Of a DNA stretch of 64,000 bases, positions 53,114 to 61,959 are shown in pieces. Below the pieces are notes generated by a model, which had not been told where the DNA came from, ran no database searches, and saw only the letters and a program-made list of their open reading frames with translations. The DNA is from Novosphingobium sp. RL4. Lineage in GTDB: Bacteria > Pseudomonadota > Alphaproteobacteria > Sphingomonadales > Sphingomonadaceae. Made by a program: the position numbers and the translations under genes. Position 1 is the first letter of the stretch. The number at the start of each line of letters is the position of its first letter. The stretch is from positions 2,878,001 through 2,942,000 of the forward strand of contig NZ_CP141944.1 of assembly GCF_035658495.1 (NCBI RefSeq). Reading direction: 5' to 3'.

Positions 53114-53782
53114 TTGCTGCGCATTCTTGCCAAGACCGTCTTCTGGTTCGTCGCGATCAGCGTGGGGCTGACCGTACTCTATCGCTTCGTGCCCCCTCCG
53201 GTGACGGTGACGATGCTGGTCGATGGCAATGGCATCACCAAGGACTGGCAGCCGCTCAGCCGGATAGACCGCAACATGGTCGCCGCCGCGATCGCTGCCG
53301 AGGACGGCAAGTTCTGCACGCACAACGGGTTCGACACCGCCGCGATCGAGAAGGCTTTCGAGCGCAACGCCACCGGCGGGCGCCTGCGCGGCGGCTCGAC
53401 CATCAGCCAGCAGACCGCCAAGAACGTGTTCCTCTGGCAGGGTGACGGCTGGACGCGCTACTTGCGCAAGGGCCTGGAGGTCTGGTTCACCTTCCTGATC
53501 GAGAACCTCTGGGACAAACGGCGGATCATGGAGGTCTATCTTAACGTCGCGGAGACCGGAATCGGCACTTACGGCGTAGAGGCCGGCGCCCAGCGGTATT
53601 GGGGCAAGTCCGCCTCCAACCTGACGACGACCGAGGCCGGCCGCATGGCCGCCGCCCTGCCCAGCCCCAAGACCCGCAGCGTGAAAAGCCCCTCGGGCTT
53701 CACCCGCCGCTACGGCAACACCATCGCCGCACGGATCGGTACCGTGAAGCGCGAAGGCTTCGATTCCTGCGTCTACGAGTAA
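53114..53782 (+). CDS. mtgA: Monofunctional biosynthetic peptidoglycan transglycosylase
   Basis: Inner-membrane glycosyltransferase of family GT51, 222 residues from TTG 53114, polymerising lipid II. No ATG or GTG in frame lies near; upstream frame is shadow. N-terminal helix LAKTVFWFVAISVGLTVLYRF, then FVPPPVT. GT51 motifs: AAEDGKFCTHNGFD with catalytic Glu, GRLRGGSTISQQTAKN, RKGLEVWFTFLIE and EVYLNVAETGIGTYGVEAGAQRYWGK. Catalytic and lipid-binding residues all present. Confidence 0.92.
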   Translation: MLRILAKTVFWFVAISVGLTVLYRFVPPPVTVTMLVDGNGITKDWQPLSRIDRNMVAAAIAAEDGKFCTHNGFDTAAIEKAFERNATGGRLRGGSTISQQTAKNVFLWQGDGWTRYLRKGLEVWFTFLIENLWDKRRIMEVYLNVAETGIGTYGVEAGAQRYWGKSASNLTTTEAGRMAAALPSPKTRSVKSPSGFTRRYGNTIAARIGTVKREGFDSCVYE

Positions 53783-53800
53783 GCCCTTGGCCAGGGCGCA

Positions 53801-53818
53801 GGTTGACACGGTTGACAC
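53801..53818. repeat. Tandem 9-base repeat GGTTGACAC
   Basis: Two perfect adjacent copies of GGTTGACAC, 18 bases after the mtgA stop codon. The related pair occurs at 33257-33274 in the opposite orientation. Confidence 0.65.
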
Positions 53819-54023
53819 AGTCCTGGGATAAAAAACTCTCCTGCCGCCGTGAGGCAGCCTGACGACCCGTGCCTGCCGGATTCAGGCGCCATTCCCGCGC
53901 GCTGATACGACCCAAGGCACCAGCCTCTCCCAGCCACCATCATCGAAAGTTGAGCAAGTGGGCGCTTTGTCATCCGCTCAGGCATAGCGCCCCTGAAGGG
54001 ATGTAGGAAAGCGTACGCGCACC

Positions 54024-54044
54024 GCGCCGATCACCGGCGCTTTT
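54024..54044 (+). terminator. Terminator candidate for mtgA
   Basis: GCGCCG and CGGCGC around a 5-base loop, followed by TTTT. It is about 240 bases after the mtgA stop. Confidence 0.45.
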
Positions 54045-54079
54045 CAGGACCATGCTGCCCGGCAACCGCACAAACGAAA

Positions 54080-54105
54080 GGGGAGGAAGCTTGCGCTTCC
54101 TCCCC
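54080..54105 (-). terminator. Terminator of the second TonB receptor gene
   Basis: GGGGAGGAAGC stem with GCTTCCTCCCC and a TTGC loop. Read leftward it is followed by TTTCGTTTG; it starts 28 bases after the receptor stop. Confidence 0.85.
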
Positions 54106-54132
54106 CGTCGTTTTCAAACCCGGTGGTTTCGA

Positions 54133-56622
54133 TCAGAACTGGAAGTTGATCGAGGCCGAGAAGGTGCGCGGCGCACCGAGGTATGCGAAGGTCGTGTTGG
54201 TTGCGACGACGCCAGCATCGTCGAACGAACCGATGTAGTACTTGTCGAACAGGTTCGTCACGTTCGCCTGGAGATAGGTGTCCTTGCCCATGCCCAGGAA
54301 GCCGAGGTCCAGACGCGCATCGAGGTTCACAATGGTGTAACCGGGGATCTTTGCAGTCCAGATCTGGTCGCCGGCGCTGTTCACGACGGCGGTGTTCAGG
54401 CTGTTGTAGTAGCGCGAACCGGTACGCTTCAGCTCGGTACCGACCGAAAGCGGACCATAGTTGCCTTCGAGACGGCCACCGAAGCTGTAGGACGGCACGC
54501 CGCCTTCCATCTTGCCGCCGGTCTCGGCGACCGAGGTTGCACCGGTCGCCACGTCGTCGCGAATGTTCGACCAGAGGTACGAACCGAAGACATAGGCCTT
54601 GAAGTGGGTGCTCGGAGCGACGGCGAAGGTGCCGTCGATGCCGTAGCGGTCCACGGTGCCCAGGTTGGTGTAGGTCGTGCGGTCAACCGACGGATCATAA
54701 GCCGACGACAGGCGGTTCGAGAACTTCGTGTACCAGCCGCCGAGCGAGGCCTGGATCATGCCGCTGCGATAACGCACGCCGCCGTCGAAGTTGTCCGAGG
54801 TTTCGGGCTTCGGCTTAACAACGCCTTCGTCGAAGAAGAAGGAGTTATAGAGGTTGTCCGTACCCGGGACCTGAAGGCCCTTCGAGTAGTTGAAGTACAG
54901 GCTTGCGTTCGGCGCGACGTCGAAGGTGAAGCCTGCCTGCGGCAGCACGCGGTTGTAGTTGAACACGCGGTTGTCCGGGCCAGCAAAGCTGGTGTTTGCG
55001 TCCAGATTCGCCTGCTGGTCGGTCGTGTTGGTGGTGAAGCAGTTCACGTTGCCGCTCACGCTGGTGGTGAGGCAGTTCTGCGTCAGGTTACGACGGAAGA
55101 ACGGAACGCGCACGCCAACGGCGACATGCAGACGGTTGTCCACGTAGTCACCCGAGTATTCGCCCGAAACCTGATGCAGGATCGCATAGGAAAGGCGGTC
55201 ACGCTTCTGAAGGATGTTGCCGTCCACGTCGGTCAGGCCACCCTTCGAGTTGAAGTAGTGCACGGCCTCGCCGTTGGCCTTCAGGAAGCCGACTTCGCCG
55301 GTCTGCTGATGGCGGCCACGGTCGTAGGTGTAGGCTACGCGAACGCGGTTGTTGTCGTCGATGTCGTAGCGCAGCGAGGCGACGGCACCGATACGGTTGG
55401 TTTCGGTCTGGCTCGGAGCGGAAAGACGCACTGCGTCGCCACGCACGTCGTCACCGCCACCGATGTCGCCGTCGCCGTTGAGGTCAACGCCGCCGAAGTA
55501 GGGCGAACCGCCGATGTAGCCCGAAAGGCCAGCAGTGGTGGTGCCTTCATAGCCGATCACGGTGCCGCCACCGTTGGCCGAGGTGTACTGGTAGGAACCG
55601 TCGACGCTCAGCGTCAGCTTGTCGCTCAACGTGAAGCGCGAGTTCAGGCGAACGTTCGCGGTCTTCGAGGGGTTGTAACGGTATTCCCAGGCCGAACCGC
55701 AGCTGGAGGCCGTATCGGTAACGCCGGCCACGCCTGCAGGAATGGTGCAACGCGCGACTTCATAGGCATCGCGCTGCTTCTTGTTCAGCGGAATGCCGCC
55801 GGCCGAGAAGGGGGTTGCCGTGGTCATGGTCCAGTCGGACGTCATGTTGTTGCGGTTGTAGTTGTAGTGGCCGGCCAGCGAGATGAAATCGCCGTTGCTG
55901 CCGAGCGGCTGGTAGATCTTCGCGTTGAACTGCGTCTTGTCGATCTTGCCGAAGTTACCATAGAGCGCGTCGTAGGTGTCCTTCGAAGCCGAGAACCAGG
56001 CGCGCGTACCCGAAGAGTTCAGGTTGCCGGTGTTGATCAGGCCGAACACGCGCATCTTGTTCTGGTCGCCCACGGTGCCGACCATGCGGGCGCCGAAGTC
56101 TTCCGAAGGGTTGATCGAGCGGTAGTTCACCGTCGAACCCGAAGCGGCTGCGGTCGGCGAGTCGACGTCGGTGGTGCCGAGGTTGACGTTGACCTGCTCG
56201 ATCAGTTCGGGGTCAAGCTGCTGGTTCGAATAGAGCGCGTAGCCGCCCGTATCGTTCAGCGGCAGGCCGTCGAAGGTCTGCGAGATGCGCGTGTCGTCGA
56301 AACCGCGGATCATCAGGTTACCGCCCGAAGAGCCGAAACCGTCATAGTTCTGGAAGTTGACGCCGGGGATCAGGTTGATCGTTTCGTTGATCGTCTGCCC
56401 GGGGGTGCCACGCGAGATCAGTTCCTGTGTCAGGACCTGCTTCGCCTTCGGAGAATCGGGGATCTCGATACCGGCGACGCCACGGTCGGTGCTGCCGGAA
56501 ACGACGATCTCGTTATCGAAGTCCTGCGAACCGGTCGACTGGGCGAAGGCGGGAGCCGCCAGGAATGCGACGCCAACGGCAAGCGTGCTGGTCGCGGTGG
56601 AGAGAATCGATTGGAACTTCAT
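54133..56622 (-). CDS. TonB-dependent receptor
   Basis: Outer-membrane receptor of 829 residues. ATG 56622 has AGGGGGC upstream; signal peptide ends AAPAFAQ. TonB box-like NEIVVSGS follows, then the plug with LTQELISRGTPGQTINETINLIPG, MIRGFDDTRISQTFDGLPLNDTGG and NVNLGTTDVDSPTAAASGSTVNYRSI. A DLNGDGDIGGGDD loop resembles a calcium-binding motif. The barrel ends in SASINFQF. The substrate is not shown. The plug resembles siderophore-type receptors more than the glycan type at 1252. Preceded by a 356-base gene-free region. Confidence 0.93.
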   Translation of the reverse strand: MKFQSILSTATSTLAVGVAFLAAPAFAQSTGSQDFDNEIVVSGSTDRGVAGIEIPDSPKAKQVLTQELISRGTPGQTINETINLIPGVNFQNYDGFGSSGGNLMIRGFDDTRISQTFDGLPLNDTGGYALYSNQQLDPELIEQVNVNLGTTDVDSPTAAASGSTVNYRSINPSEDFGARMVGTVGDQNKMRVFGLINTGNLNSSGTRAWFSASKDTYDALYGNFGKIDKTQFNAKIYQPLGSNGDFISLAGHYNYNRNNMTSDWTMTTATPFSAGGIPLNKKQRDAYEVARCTIPAGVAGVTDTASSCGSAWEYRYNPSKTANVRLNSRFTLSDKLTLSVDGSYQYTSANGGGTVIGYEGTTTAGLSGYIGGSPYFGGVDLNGDGDIGGGDDVRGDAVRLSAPSQTETNRIGAVASLRYDIDDNNRVRVAYTYDRGRHQQTGEVGFLKANGEAVHYFNSKGGLTDVDGNILQKRDRLSYAILHQVSGEYSGDYVDNRLHVAVGVRVPFFRRNLTQNCLTTSVSGNVNCFTTNTTDQQANLDANTSFAGPDNRVFNYNRVLPQAGFTFDVAPNASLYFNYSKGLQVPGTDNLYNSFFFDEGVVKPKPETSDNFDGGVRYRSGMIQASLGGWYTKFSNRLSSAYDPSVDRTTYTNLGTVDRYGIDGTFAVAPSTHFKAYVFGSYLWSNIRDDVATGATSVAETGGKMEGGVPSYSFGGRLEGNYGPLSVGTELKRTGSRYYNSLNTAVVNSAGDQIWTAKIPGYTIVNLDARLDLGFLGMGKDTYLQANVTNLFDKYYIGSFDDAGVVATNTTFAYLGAPRTFSASINFQF

Positions 56623-56978
56623 TTTAGCCCCCTGAGCTTTTCAGAATGGGTTTGCGCGAAAATGCGGAGAGGTTGCCCCGCCGCAGGATTGCTGCGGCTG
56701 CTAAGAGCAGGGCAATATGACAATCTTCTGACGCACGGGATTCATTTCTGATCCGCAACGCGCAATTTTCTGACGTGATGAGAGTTAATTTGTCACAGAC
56801 AGCATTTTATCACATATATTCAATATCTTAAACGCCAATATGACGATTTGCGGTGCGGCATAAATGTCACGTCACAGCAGATCCCGGTCCGTGCTGCGAA
56901 AGCGGGACGAGTCGAGCGATCCGTGTAATGATACGTCATAGCTTGCTGATAAGGCCCTGAGCATGCGAAGCCATCGCC
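56623..56978. other. Gene-free region between the second TonB receptor and the CDF exporter
   Basis: About 356 bases, AT-rich in its first two thirds. It holds two 13-base copies of CAATCTTCTGACG/CAATTTTCTGACG 42 bases apart and a short symmetric ATGA/TCAT site at 56928-56939 before the CDF gene. No RNA gene recognised. Confidence 0.6.
56721..56775. repeat. Two 13-base direct repeats upstream of the TonB receptor gene
   Basis: CAATCTTCTGACG at 56721 and CAATTTTCTGACG at 56763, one mismatch, 42 bases (four helical turns) apart. They lie 98-153 bases from the receptor start, as would suit a regulator bound to one DNA face. Confidence 0.5.
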
Positions 56979-57968
56979 ATGGGAACCGCGCATAATCACC
57001 ACGCTCACGACGATCATGACCATGGCCACGGACATGGCCATGCGCATGGTCACGGCCATTCGCATGGACATCACCACCATGCCCCCCCGGCCCCAGGGGA
57101 TGCCGGGAAGGCCTTCGCAATTGCGGTAGCGTTGAACGTCGGCTTCGTGATCGCCGAAGGTGCGGCCGGGCTCATCAGCGGCTCGATGGCACTGCTTGCA
57201 GACGCCGGGCACAACCTGTCCGACGTCCTCTCACTCCTGCTCGCCTGGGCGGCCAGTGTGCTGGCGGCCCGTCCGCCATCGGAACGGTTCACTTACGGCC
57301 TCAAGAGTTCATCCATACTGGCGGCAATTGCCAACGCCGCGCTGCTGTGGGTCGCGATCGGTGCGATCCTGGTCGAAACGGTGCGGCGCTTCGCGGAACC
57401 GGCTCCTGTCGGCGGCACGACGATGATCGTGGTTGCCGCGATCGGCATCGCGGTAAATGCGCTGTCGGCGCTCCTCTTCGCCAAGGGCAGCAAGTCCGAC
57501 CTCAACTTGCGCGCGGCATTCGTCCACCTGATGGCCGATGCCGCCGTATCGGCTGGCGTGGTCATCGCCGGCATCGTCATCATGTTCACCGGCTGGCAAC
57601 TCGTCGACCCGCTGGCCTCGCTCATCATCACCGCCGTCATCGCCTGGTCGAGCTGGGGCCTCCTGCGCGAATCGCTGCGAATGGGAATGATGGGCGTGCC
57701 CGAAAGCATCGACATCGCCGCCGTCCGCACGTTCCTGGAAAGCCAGCCCGGCGTGACGCGCGTCCACGATCTTCACGTCTGGCCGATGAGCACAACCGAA
57801 ACCGCACTCACCGCGCATCTCGTCATGCCGGGGGCCGAGCGAGGCGACGGCTTCCTCCATGCCCTCAGCCATGATCTTGAGCACCGCTTCGGCATCGGCC
57901 ACCCGACCGTCCAGATCGAAACCGACCTCGATTCCCCGTGCGCACTGGCGAGCGAGACGGTCGTCTAG
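56979..57968 (+). CDS. Cation diffusion facilitator exporter, zinc-type, His-rich N terminus
   Basis: Inner-membrane metal/H+ antiporter of 329 residues. The first 34 residues contain 18 His with Gly and Asp, a metal-buffering tail. About six helices follow; HNLSDVLSLLLAW and the paired HLMADAAVSAGVVIAG carry the metal-site His/Asp. The C-terminal cytoplasmic domain (TRVHDLHVWPMSTTETALTAHLVM) is typical of CzcD/ZitB. Zinc, perhaps cadmium or cobalt, is the likely cargo. Its stop overlaps the stop of the convergent VOC gene. Confidence 0.94.
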   Translation: MGTAHNHHAHDDHDHGHGHGHAHGHGHSHGHHHHAPPAPGDAGKAFAIAVALNVGFVIAEGAAGLISGSMALLADAGHNLSDVLSLLLAWAASVLAARPPSERFTYGLKSSSILAAIANAALLWVAIGAILVETVRRFAEPAPVGGTTMIVVAAIGIAVNALSALLFAKGSKSDLNLRAAFVHLMADAAVSAGVVIAGIVIMFTGWQLVDPLASLIITAVIAWSSWGLLRESLRMGMMGVPESIDIAAVRTFLESQPGVTRVHDLHVWPMSTTETALTAHLVMPGAERGDGFLHALSHDLEHRFGIGHPTVQIETDLDSPCALASETVV

Positions 57969-58819
57969 CTCACGAATTCATGCCGCGCACCGAGGAAATC
58001 GTCTGGGTCGATCGCGAAGCCGGATGAAACGCAGCCGGAATGCGTCAGGCGCAGCTTGAGTTTTTCGGAGAAATGCGACCGGGCCCGCGTTTCATCGGCG
58101 ATCTTCCAGACCAGCGCGTAGATGCCGTTCTGCTCCTTCGCCAGAAACGCGCCTAGCGGCCCTGCCTCCGCATCGTCCGGTGCGATGAACGCGACCCGCG
58201 TGTCACCGACGCGCAGCAGCACGCGCCGCGCCGGCTGCGGCATCGTGGTCCGCGTGTCTTCCAGAACTTCGCCGTCGACGATTTCGGTGAAGAAATGCAG
58301 GGCCGAGGCCATGTCTCTCGTTACGCAAGCGATGTGGTCCAGCCCCGTCACGGTGCAGTGGTGCCCTGCCCCGACGCGCGGGTCCCAGTTGCCGCGATCC
58401 CACGGATCGTTCGGCATCGGCAGTTCGCAGACTTCCAGAAGCACGCCGCCGGTCGATTCGGGACGGACGAAGAAGAACACGCCATAGTCGCTGGCGACAG
58501 TGCACCCGGCCTCGCGGAAGGCCGTGCTGGCTGCCTTGCCGTCCGCCACCTTGATCTCGAACGAATGGAACGCCTGCCCGATCCGCGCGGCCTGCCGGGC
58601 ATAGGGCTTGGTCAGGTCTTCCGGATGGCGCGGCGCCATCGGCTCCACCATGTGATCCGTCACGTAAAGCAGCACCGCATCGCGGTCTTCGGCAGGGAAG
58701 TAGTTTTCCGCGAAGACCAGCCCGCCCAGTGCATCCTGGTAGAGCAATCGGCATGTATAGATGTCGGTGGTCGCATGGATCGTGTGAATGATCCGCGAAA
58801 CGGCGATACGCCCGGTCAA
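57965..58819 (-). CDS. Two-domain VOC-family protein
   Basis: Protein of 284 residues in the vicinal oxygen chelate fold. TTG 58819 is chosen because GAGGAGGGG lies just upstream; the longer frame upstream has no support. First VOC repeat: VSRIIHTIHATTDIYTC and SFEIKVADGKAAS. Second repeat: GLDHIACVTRDMASALHFF and GIYALVWKIAD. A His/Glu metal site is possible (H in GLDHIACV; E in LLEVCELPM). Members of this type are dioxygenase-like or glyoxalase-like; the substrate is unknown. It ends tail-to-tail with the CDF gene, sharing CTAG. Confidence 0.85.
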   Translation of the reverse strand: MTGRIAVSRIIHTIHATTDIYTCRLLYQDALGGLVFAENYFPAEDRDAVLLYVTDHMVEPMAPRHPEDLTKPYARQAARIGQAFHSFEIKVADGKAASTAFREAGCTVASDYGVFFFVRPESTGGVLLEVCELPMPNDPWDRGNWDPRVGAGHHCTVTGLDHIACVTRDMASALHFFTEIVDGEVLEDTRTTMPQPARRVLLRVGDTRVAFIAPDDAEAGPLGAFLAKEQNGIYALVWKIADETRARSHFSEKLKLRLTHSGCVSSGFAIDPDDFLGARHEFVS

Positions 58820-58980
58820 TGGCCCCTCCTCTTCGTTTTGCGGCAGGGTGCGCGGGTGCGCCGCCCATGCCAAGCCGGGCCGCGACAATCGGGTACAATA
58901 TCGTGATTGCGGCAACGCGGCCGGCGATTAGGAGTTGTCCCTCCAGACGATAGACCTCCGCGACATGGGACACGATCAGG

Positions 58981-59547
58981 ATGACCCGACTTTCCAATTC
59001 CCGAATTCTGCTGGCCGCCGCGCTGGGCTGTGCGCTCGTGCCGGGCATCGCCCTGGCGGATACCAAAGGCGACATCGAGGCGCGCTATGAGCAACTTCGC
59101 GTCGCCATGGATTCCCGGGAGCCTGCGCAGATCAAGCCATTGCTCGCCGCCGACTTCGTACGCACCGATCTTGGCGGCAACAAGATGTCTGCCGAACAGA
59201 TGATCGAAGGGCTGACGATGGTTCCGGTGGACCCGGACCGCAAATCAGCCACTACCGTGCAGTCGGTCACGCTCAAGGGCGATGTTGCCGAGGTCGATCA
59301 GCAGCAGGTCGCCAGCGACACCCGTGAAGGGCGCGACGGGCAAACGCATACGTTCGGGATGACTTCGATCTCCCACGATACCTGGGTGAAGAGCGAAAAG
59401 GGTTGGCTGCTCCGGACGACGGAGACCCAATCGATGACGATTTCCCGTGACGGTACCGTCATGCGCACGATCAACAAGGGCGAGGCGATGGCCCAGGGCC
59501 GCCGCGGCAGCATGGGCCCACCGGCCCCAGCCCCGGGAAGCCGCTGA
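58981..59547 (+). CDS. Exported NTF2-like protein (DUF4440-like)
   Basis: Protein of 188 residues with a signal peptide (RILLAAALGCALVPGIALA). The mature part begins DTKGDIEARYEQLRVAMDSREPAQIKPLLAADFVRTDLGGNKMSAEQM, the helix-helix pattern of NTF2/DUF4440 proteins, followed by four strands and a Pro/Gly-rich tail (GSMGPPAPAPGSR). The pocket may bind small molecules; no catalytic residue is clear. Divergent from the VOC gene. Confidence 0.82.
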   Translation: MTRLSNSRILLAAALGCALVPGIALADTKGDIEARYEQLRVAMDSREPAQIKPLLAADFVRTDLGGNKMSAEQMIEGLTMVPVDPDRKSATTVQSVTLKGDVAEVDQQQVASDTREGRDGQTHTFGMTSISHDTWVKSEKGWLLRTTETQSMTISRDGTVMRTINKGEAMAQGRRGSMGPPAPAPGSR

Positions 59548-59598
59548 TCTGCAGCCCCGCTGCCCCTCCGAAAGGACGGCAGCGGTTCATTTCCAATG

Positions 59599-59634
59599 AA
59601 AAGGCCCGCCCGGAACAACCGGACGGGCCTTTTT
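59599..59634. terminator. Bidirectional terminator before clpX
   Basis: Stem AAAGGCCCG-C-CCGG with CCGG-A-CGGGCCTTT, flanked by T tracts on both sides (TTTTTC rightward, TTTTC leftward). Confidence 0.88.
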
Positions 59635-59676
59635 CATGAGGGCTGAACTTGAAGAGTTCAAGCCATCGCGACTGCC

Positions 59677-60939
59677 TCAGGCAGCCGCTTCGGTCTTGTC
59701 GCCCTTGAGCACACGAACGGGTTCCTTGCGGCCTTCGACCACGTCCTTGTCCACAACGACTTCGGCGATGTCGCCTTCGGTCGGCAGGTCGAACATGGTG
59801 TCGAGCAGCAGCCCTTCCACGATCGAGCGCAGGCCGCGTGCGCCGGTCTTGCGATCGATGGCCTTCTGGGCAATCGCTTCAAGCGCTTCGTCCGTGAAGG
59901 TCAGTTCGACTTCTTCGAGGTCGAACAGTTTCGCGTACTGCTTGATGAGAGCGTTGCGCGGTTCCTTCAGGATCTTGACCAGCGCCTCGATGTCGAGGTC
60001 GTTGAGGGTCGCGATGACCGGGAGACGGCCGACGAACTCGGGAATCAGGCCGAACTTGAGCAGATCTTCCGGCTCCGCCTTCTGGAGCAGTTCGCCCACG
60101 CGGCGCTTGTCCGGATCGGCGACATGCGCGCCGAAACCGATCGAACGCTTCTGGAGGCGGTCGGCGATGATCTTTTCAAGACCCGCAAAGGCGCCGCCGC
60201 AGATGAACAGGATGTTGGTCGTGTCCACCTGCAGGAATTCCTGCTGCGGGTGCTTGCGGCCGCCCTGCGGCGGAACCGAAGCGGTGGTGCCTTCCATCAG
60301 CTTGAGCAGCGCCTGCTGCACGCCTTCGCCCGAAACGTCGCGCGTGATCGACGGATTCTCGGCCTTGCGGCTGATCTTGTCGATTTCGTCGATGTAGACG
60401 ATGCCGTGCTGCGCCTTCTCGACGTTGTAGTCGGAAGCCTGGAGCAGCTTGAGGATGATGTTCTCCACGTCCTCGCCCACGTAACCGGCTTCGGTCAGCG
60501 TGGTGGCGTCGGCCATGGTGAAGGGCACGTCGAACGTCTTGGCGAGCGTCTGCGCGAGCAGCGTCTTGCCCGAACCGGTCGGCCCGACGAGCAGGATGTT
60601 CGACTTGGAAAGTTCCACGTCGCCCTGCTTGCCGCTGTGCTTCAGCCGCTTGTAGTGGTTGTGCACCGCTACCGACAGAACGCGCTTGGCACGTTCCTGC
60701 CCGATCACGTAGTCGTTCAGCGTCTCGCAGATTTCGCGGGGAGACGGCACGCCGCCGTCCTTCTTGCCCGCGATCCCGGCCTTGGTCTCTTCGCGAATGA
60801 TGTCGTTGCAAAGCTCGACGCATTCGTCGCAGATGAAGACCGTGGGTCCCGCGATCAGCTTGCGCACTTCGTGCTGCGACTTGCCGCAGAAGCTGCAGTA
60901 GAGGGTGCTTTTCGCGTCAGATCCGCTCAATTTCGTCAT
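59677..60939 (-). CDS. clpX: ATP-dependent protease ATPase subunit ClpX
   Basis: AAA+ unfoldase of 420 residues feeding ClpP. N-terminal zinc domain C15, C18, C37, C40 (LYCSFCGK and [11 protein letters not shown]). Walker A GPTGSGKT (119-126), Walker [11 protein letters not shown], pore loop [10 protein letters not shown], sensor 2 region TGARGLRSI. Length matches E. coli ClpX (424). It lies downstream of clpP with 147 bases between them and a hairpin in the gap. Confidence 0.98.
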   Translation of the reverse strand: MTKLSGSDAKSTLYCSFCGKSQHEVRKLIAGPTVFICDECVELCNDIIREETKAGIAGKKDGGVPSPREICETLNDYVIGQERAKRVLSVAVHNHYKRLKHSGKQGDVELSKSNILLVGPTGSGKTLLAQTLAKTFDVPFTMADATTLTEAGYVGEDVENIILKLLQASDYNVEKAQHGIVYIDEIDKISRKAENPSITRDVSGEGVQQALLKLMEGTTASVPPQGGRKHPQQEFLQVDTTNILFICGGAFAGLEKIIADRLQKRSIGFGAHVADPDKRRVGELLQKAEPEDLLKFGLIPEFVGRLPVIATLNDLDIEALVKILKEPRNALIKQYAKLFDLEEVELTFTDEALEAIAQKAIDRKTGARGLRSIVEGLLLDTMFDLPTEGDIAEVVVDKDVVEGRKEPVRVLKGDKTEAAA

Positions 60940-61047
60940 TTTCCGTCTTTAGGCCCGTTCGAGGCGACTCGTCCAGTCTACCCTGCTCCGGACCGGTTTT
61001 GCAATCCTAGGCCGATTCCCTTGCCCCCGTAATCCTTCAAGAGGACT

Positions 61048-61077
61048 GAAGGGCGGGGTTCGAAGACCCCACCCTTC
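61048..61077 (-). terminator. Hairpin between clpP and clpX
   Basis: GAAGGG-C-GGGGT with ACCCC-A-CCCTTC around a TTCGAAG-type loop. No T tract on either side, so it may attenuate rather than end clpP transcription. Confidence 0.4.
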
Positions 61078-61086
61078 CGGTCATGC

Positions 61087-61755
61087 TCAGGCGTCGGCCG
61101 GCTTGTCGCCATCAGGGCGCGTTTCGAAGACCTTGTCGACGAGGCCGAACGCCAGCGCTTCCTCGGCTTCGAGGAAGGTGTCGCGGTCCATCGCCTTCTC
61201 GATCTCGTCGAGCGACTTGCCGGTGTACTTCACGTAGAGATCGTTCAGGCGCTTGCGCATCCGCAGGATTTCGCGCGCCTGGATCTCGATATCCGAAGCC
61301 ATGCCCTGCGCGCCGCCCGAGGGCTGGTGCACCATGATGCGGGCATTCGGCAGCGCGATACGCATGCCGGGCTCGCCGGCGGCCAGCAGGAAGCTGCCCA
61401 TCGAGGCGGCCTGGCCGATGCACACGGTCGACACGCGCGGCTTGATGTACTGCATCGTGTCGTGGATCGCCATGCCCGCCGTAACGACGCCGCCCGGCGA
61501 ATTGATGTACATCGAGATGTCCTTCGAGGGATTTTCCGACTCGAGGAACAGGAGCTGCGCGACGATCAGCGACGCCATGTGGTCTTCGACCTGGCCGGTG
61601 ATGAAGACGATGCGTTCGCGCAGGAGGCGCGAGTAGATGTCGAAGCTGCGCTCACCGCGGCTGGTCTGCTCGACGACCATCGGCACCAGCGCGCCGGTCA
61701 CGGGATCGGTAGTGAACTTTCCTTGGGCGCCCGTGGCGCCAAACAGGTCGAGCAT
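61087..61755 (-). CDS. clpP: ATP-dependent Clp protease proteolytic subunit
   Basis: Serine peptidase of 222 residues forming two heptamer rings. The triad is S118 in [11 protein letters not shown]143 in MVHQPSGG and D192 in MDRDTFLEA, with the canonical spacing. The first 25 residues ([22 protein letters not shown]) form an N-terminal extension before the usual [19 protein letters not shown], presumably a propeptide. Leads clpP-clpX. ATG 61755 is preceded by AGAGGA. Confidence 0.98.
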   Translation of the reverse strand: MLDLFGATGAQGKFTTDPVTGALVPMVVEQTSRGERSFDIYSRLLRERIVFITGQVEDHMASLIVAQLLFLESENPSKDISMYINSPGGVVTAGMAIHDTMQYIKPRVSTVCIGQAASMGSFLLAAGEPGMRIALPNARIMVHQPSGGAQGMASDIEIQAREILRMRKRLNDLYVKYTGKSLDEIEKAMDRDTFLEAEEALAFGLVDKVFETRPDGDKPADA

Positions 61756-61899
61756 GGGAGTCCTCTTCTGGTTTGGACCGCCTATGTCGCGTGCCCATCG
61801 CCGATGTTCAAGGGCTTTAACGATCTAACGCGGATGGATGTGGGATAACGTCCTCACGCGGCAGGCAGGCGGGCGGGATGGGAAGGCATCGGCCATACG

Positions 61900-61933
61900 A
61901 AAAACGGCCCGGCGCATCTCCTGCGCCGGGCCG
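61900..61933 (-). terminator. Terminator of tig
   Basis: Stem CGGCCCGGCGCA with TGCGCCGGGCCG, TCTCC loop. Read leftward it is followed by TTTTTCG, 27 bases after the tig stop. Confidence 0.9.
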
Positions 61934-61959
61934 CTTCACGAAATCAAGCCGAAAGGAGA

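Larger units (their letters stand above)
53783..54132. other. Gene-free region between mtgA and the second TonB receptor gene
   Basis: About 350 bases. It holds a tandem GGTTGACAC repeat (53801-53818), a terminator-like hairpin for mtgA (54024-54044) and the receptor terminator (54080-54105). Open frames on the minus strand over it show no known protein. Confidence 0.6.

Noticed and set aside
53773..53985. Small minus-strand open frame of 70 codons after mtgA
   Set aside because: No ribosome binding site, no known domain, and it runs over the mtgA end and the tandem repeat.
54052..56751. Plus-strand open frame of 899 codons
   Set aside because: Shadow of the second TonB receptor, Val/Arg/Gly-rich, no domain.
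56928..56939. Zur or CzrA-type operator before the CDF gene (ATGA/TCAT)
   Set aside because: The arms are only four bases; too short to support as a specific site.
56820..57212. Minus-strand open frame of 130 codons with many Met and Val
   Set aside because: Complement of the His-rich CDF start; the Met/Val richness is the reverse complement of His codons.
61780..61812. RpoH-like promoter before clpP (CTTGAA then GACATA)
   Set aside because: The -10 part fits poorly and the spacing is long, so it was not annotated.
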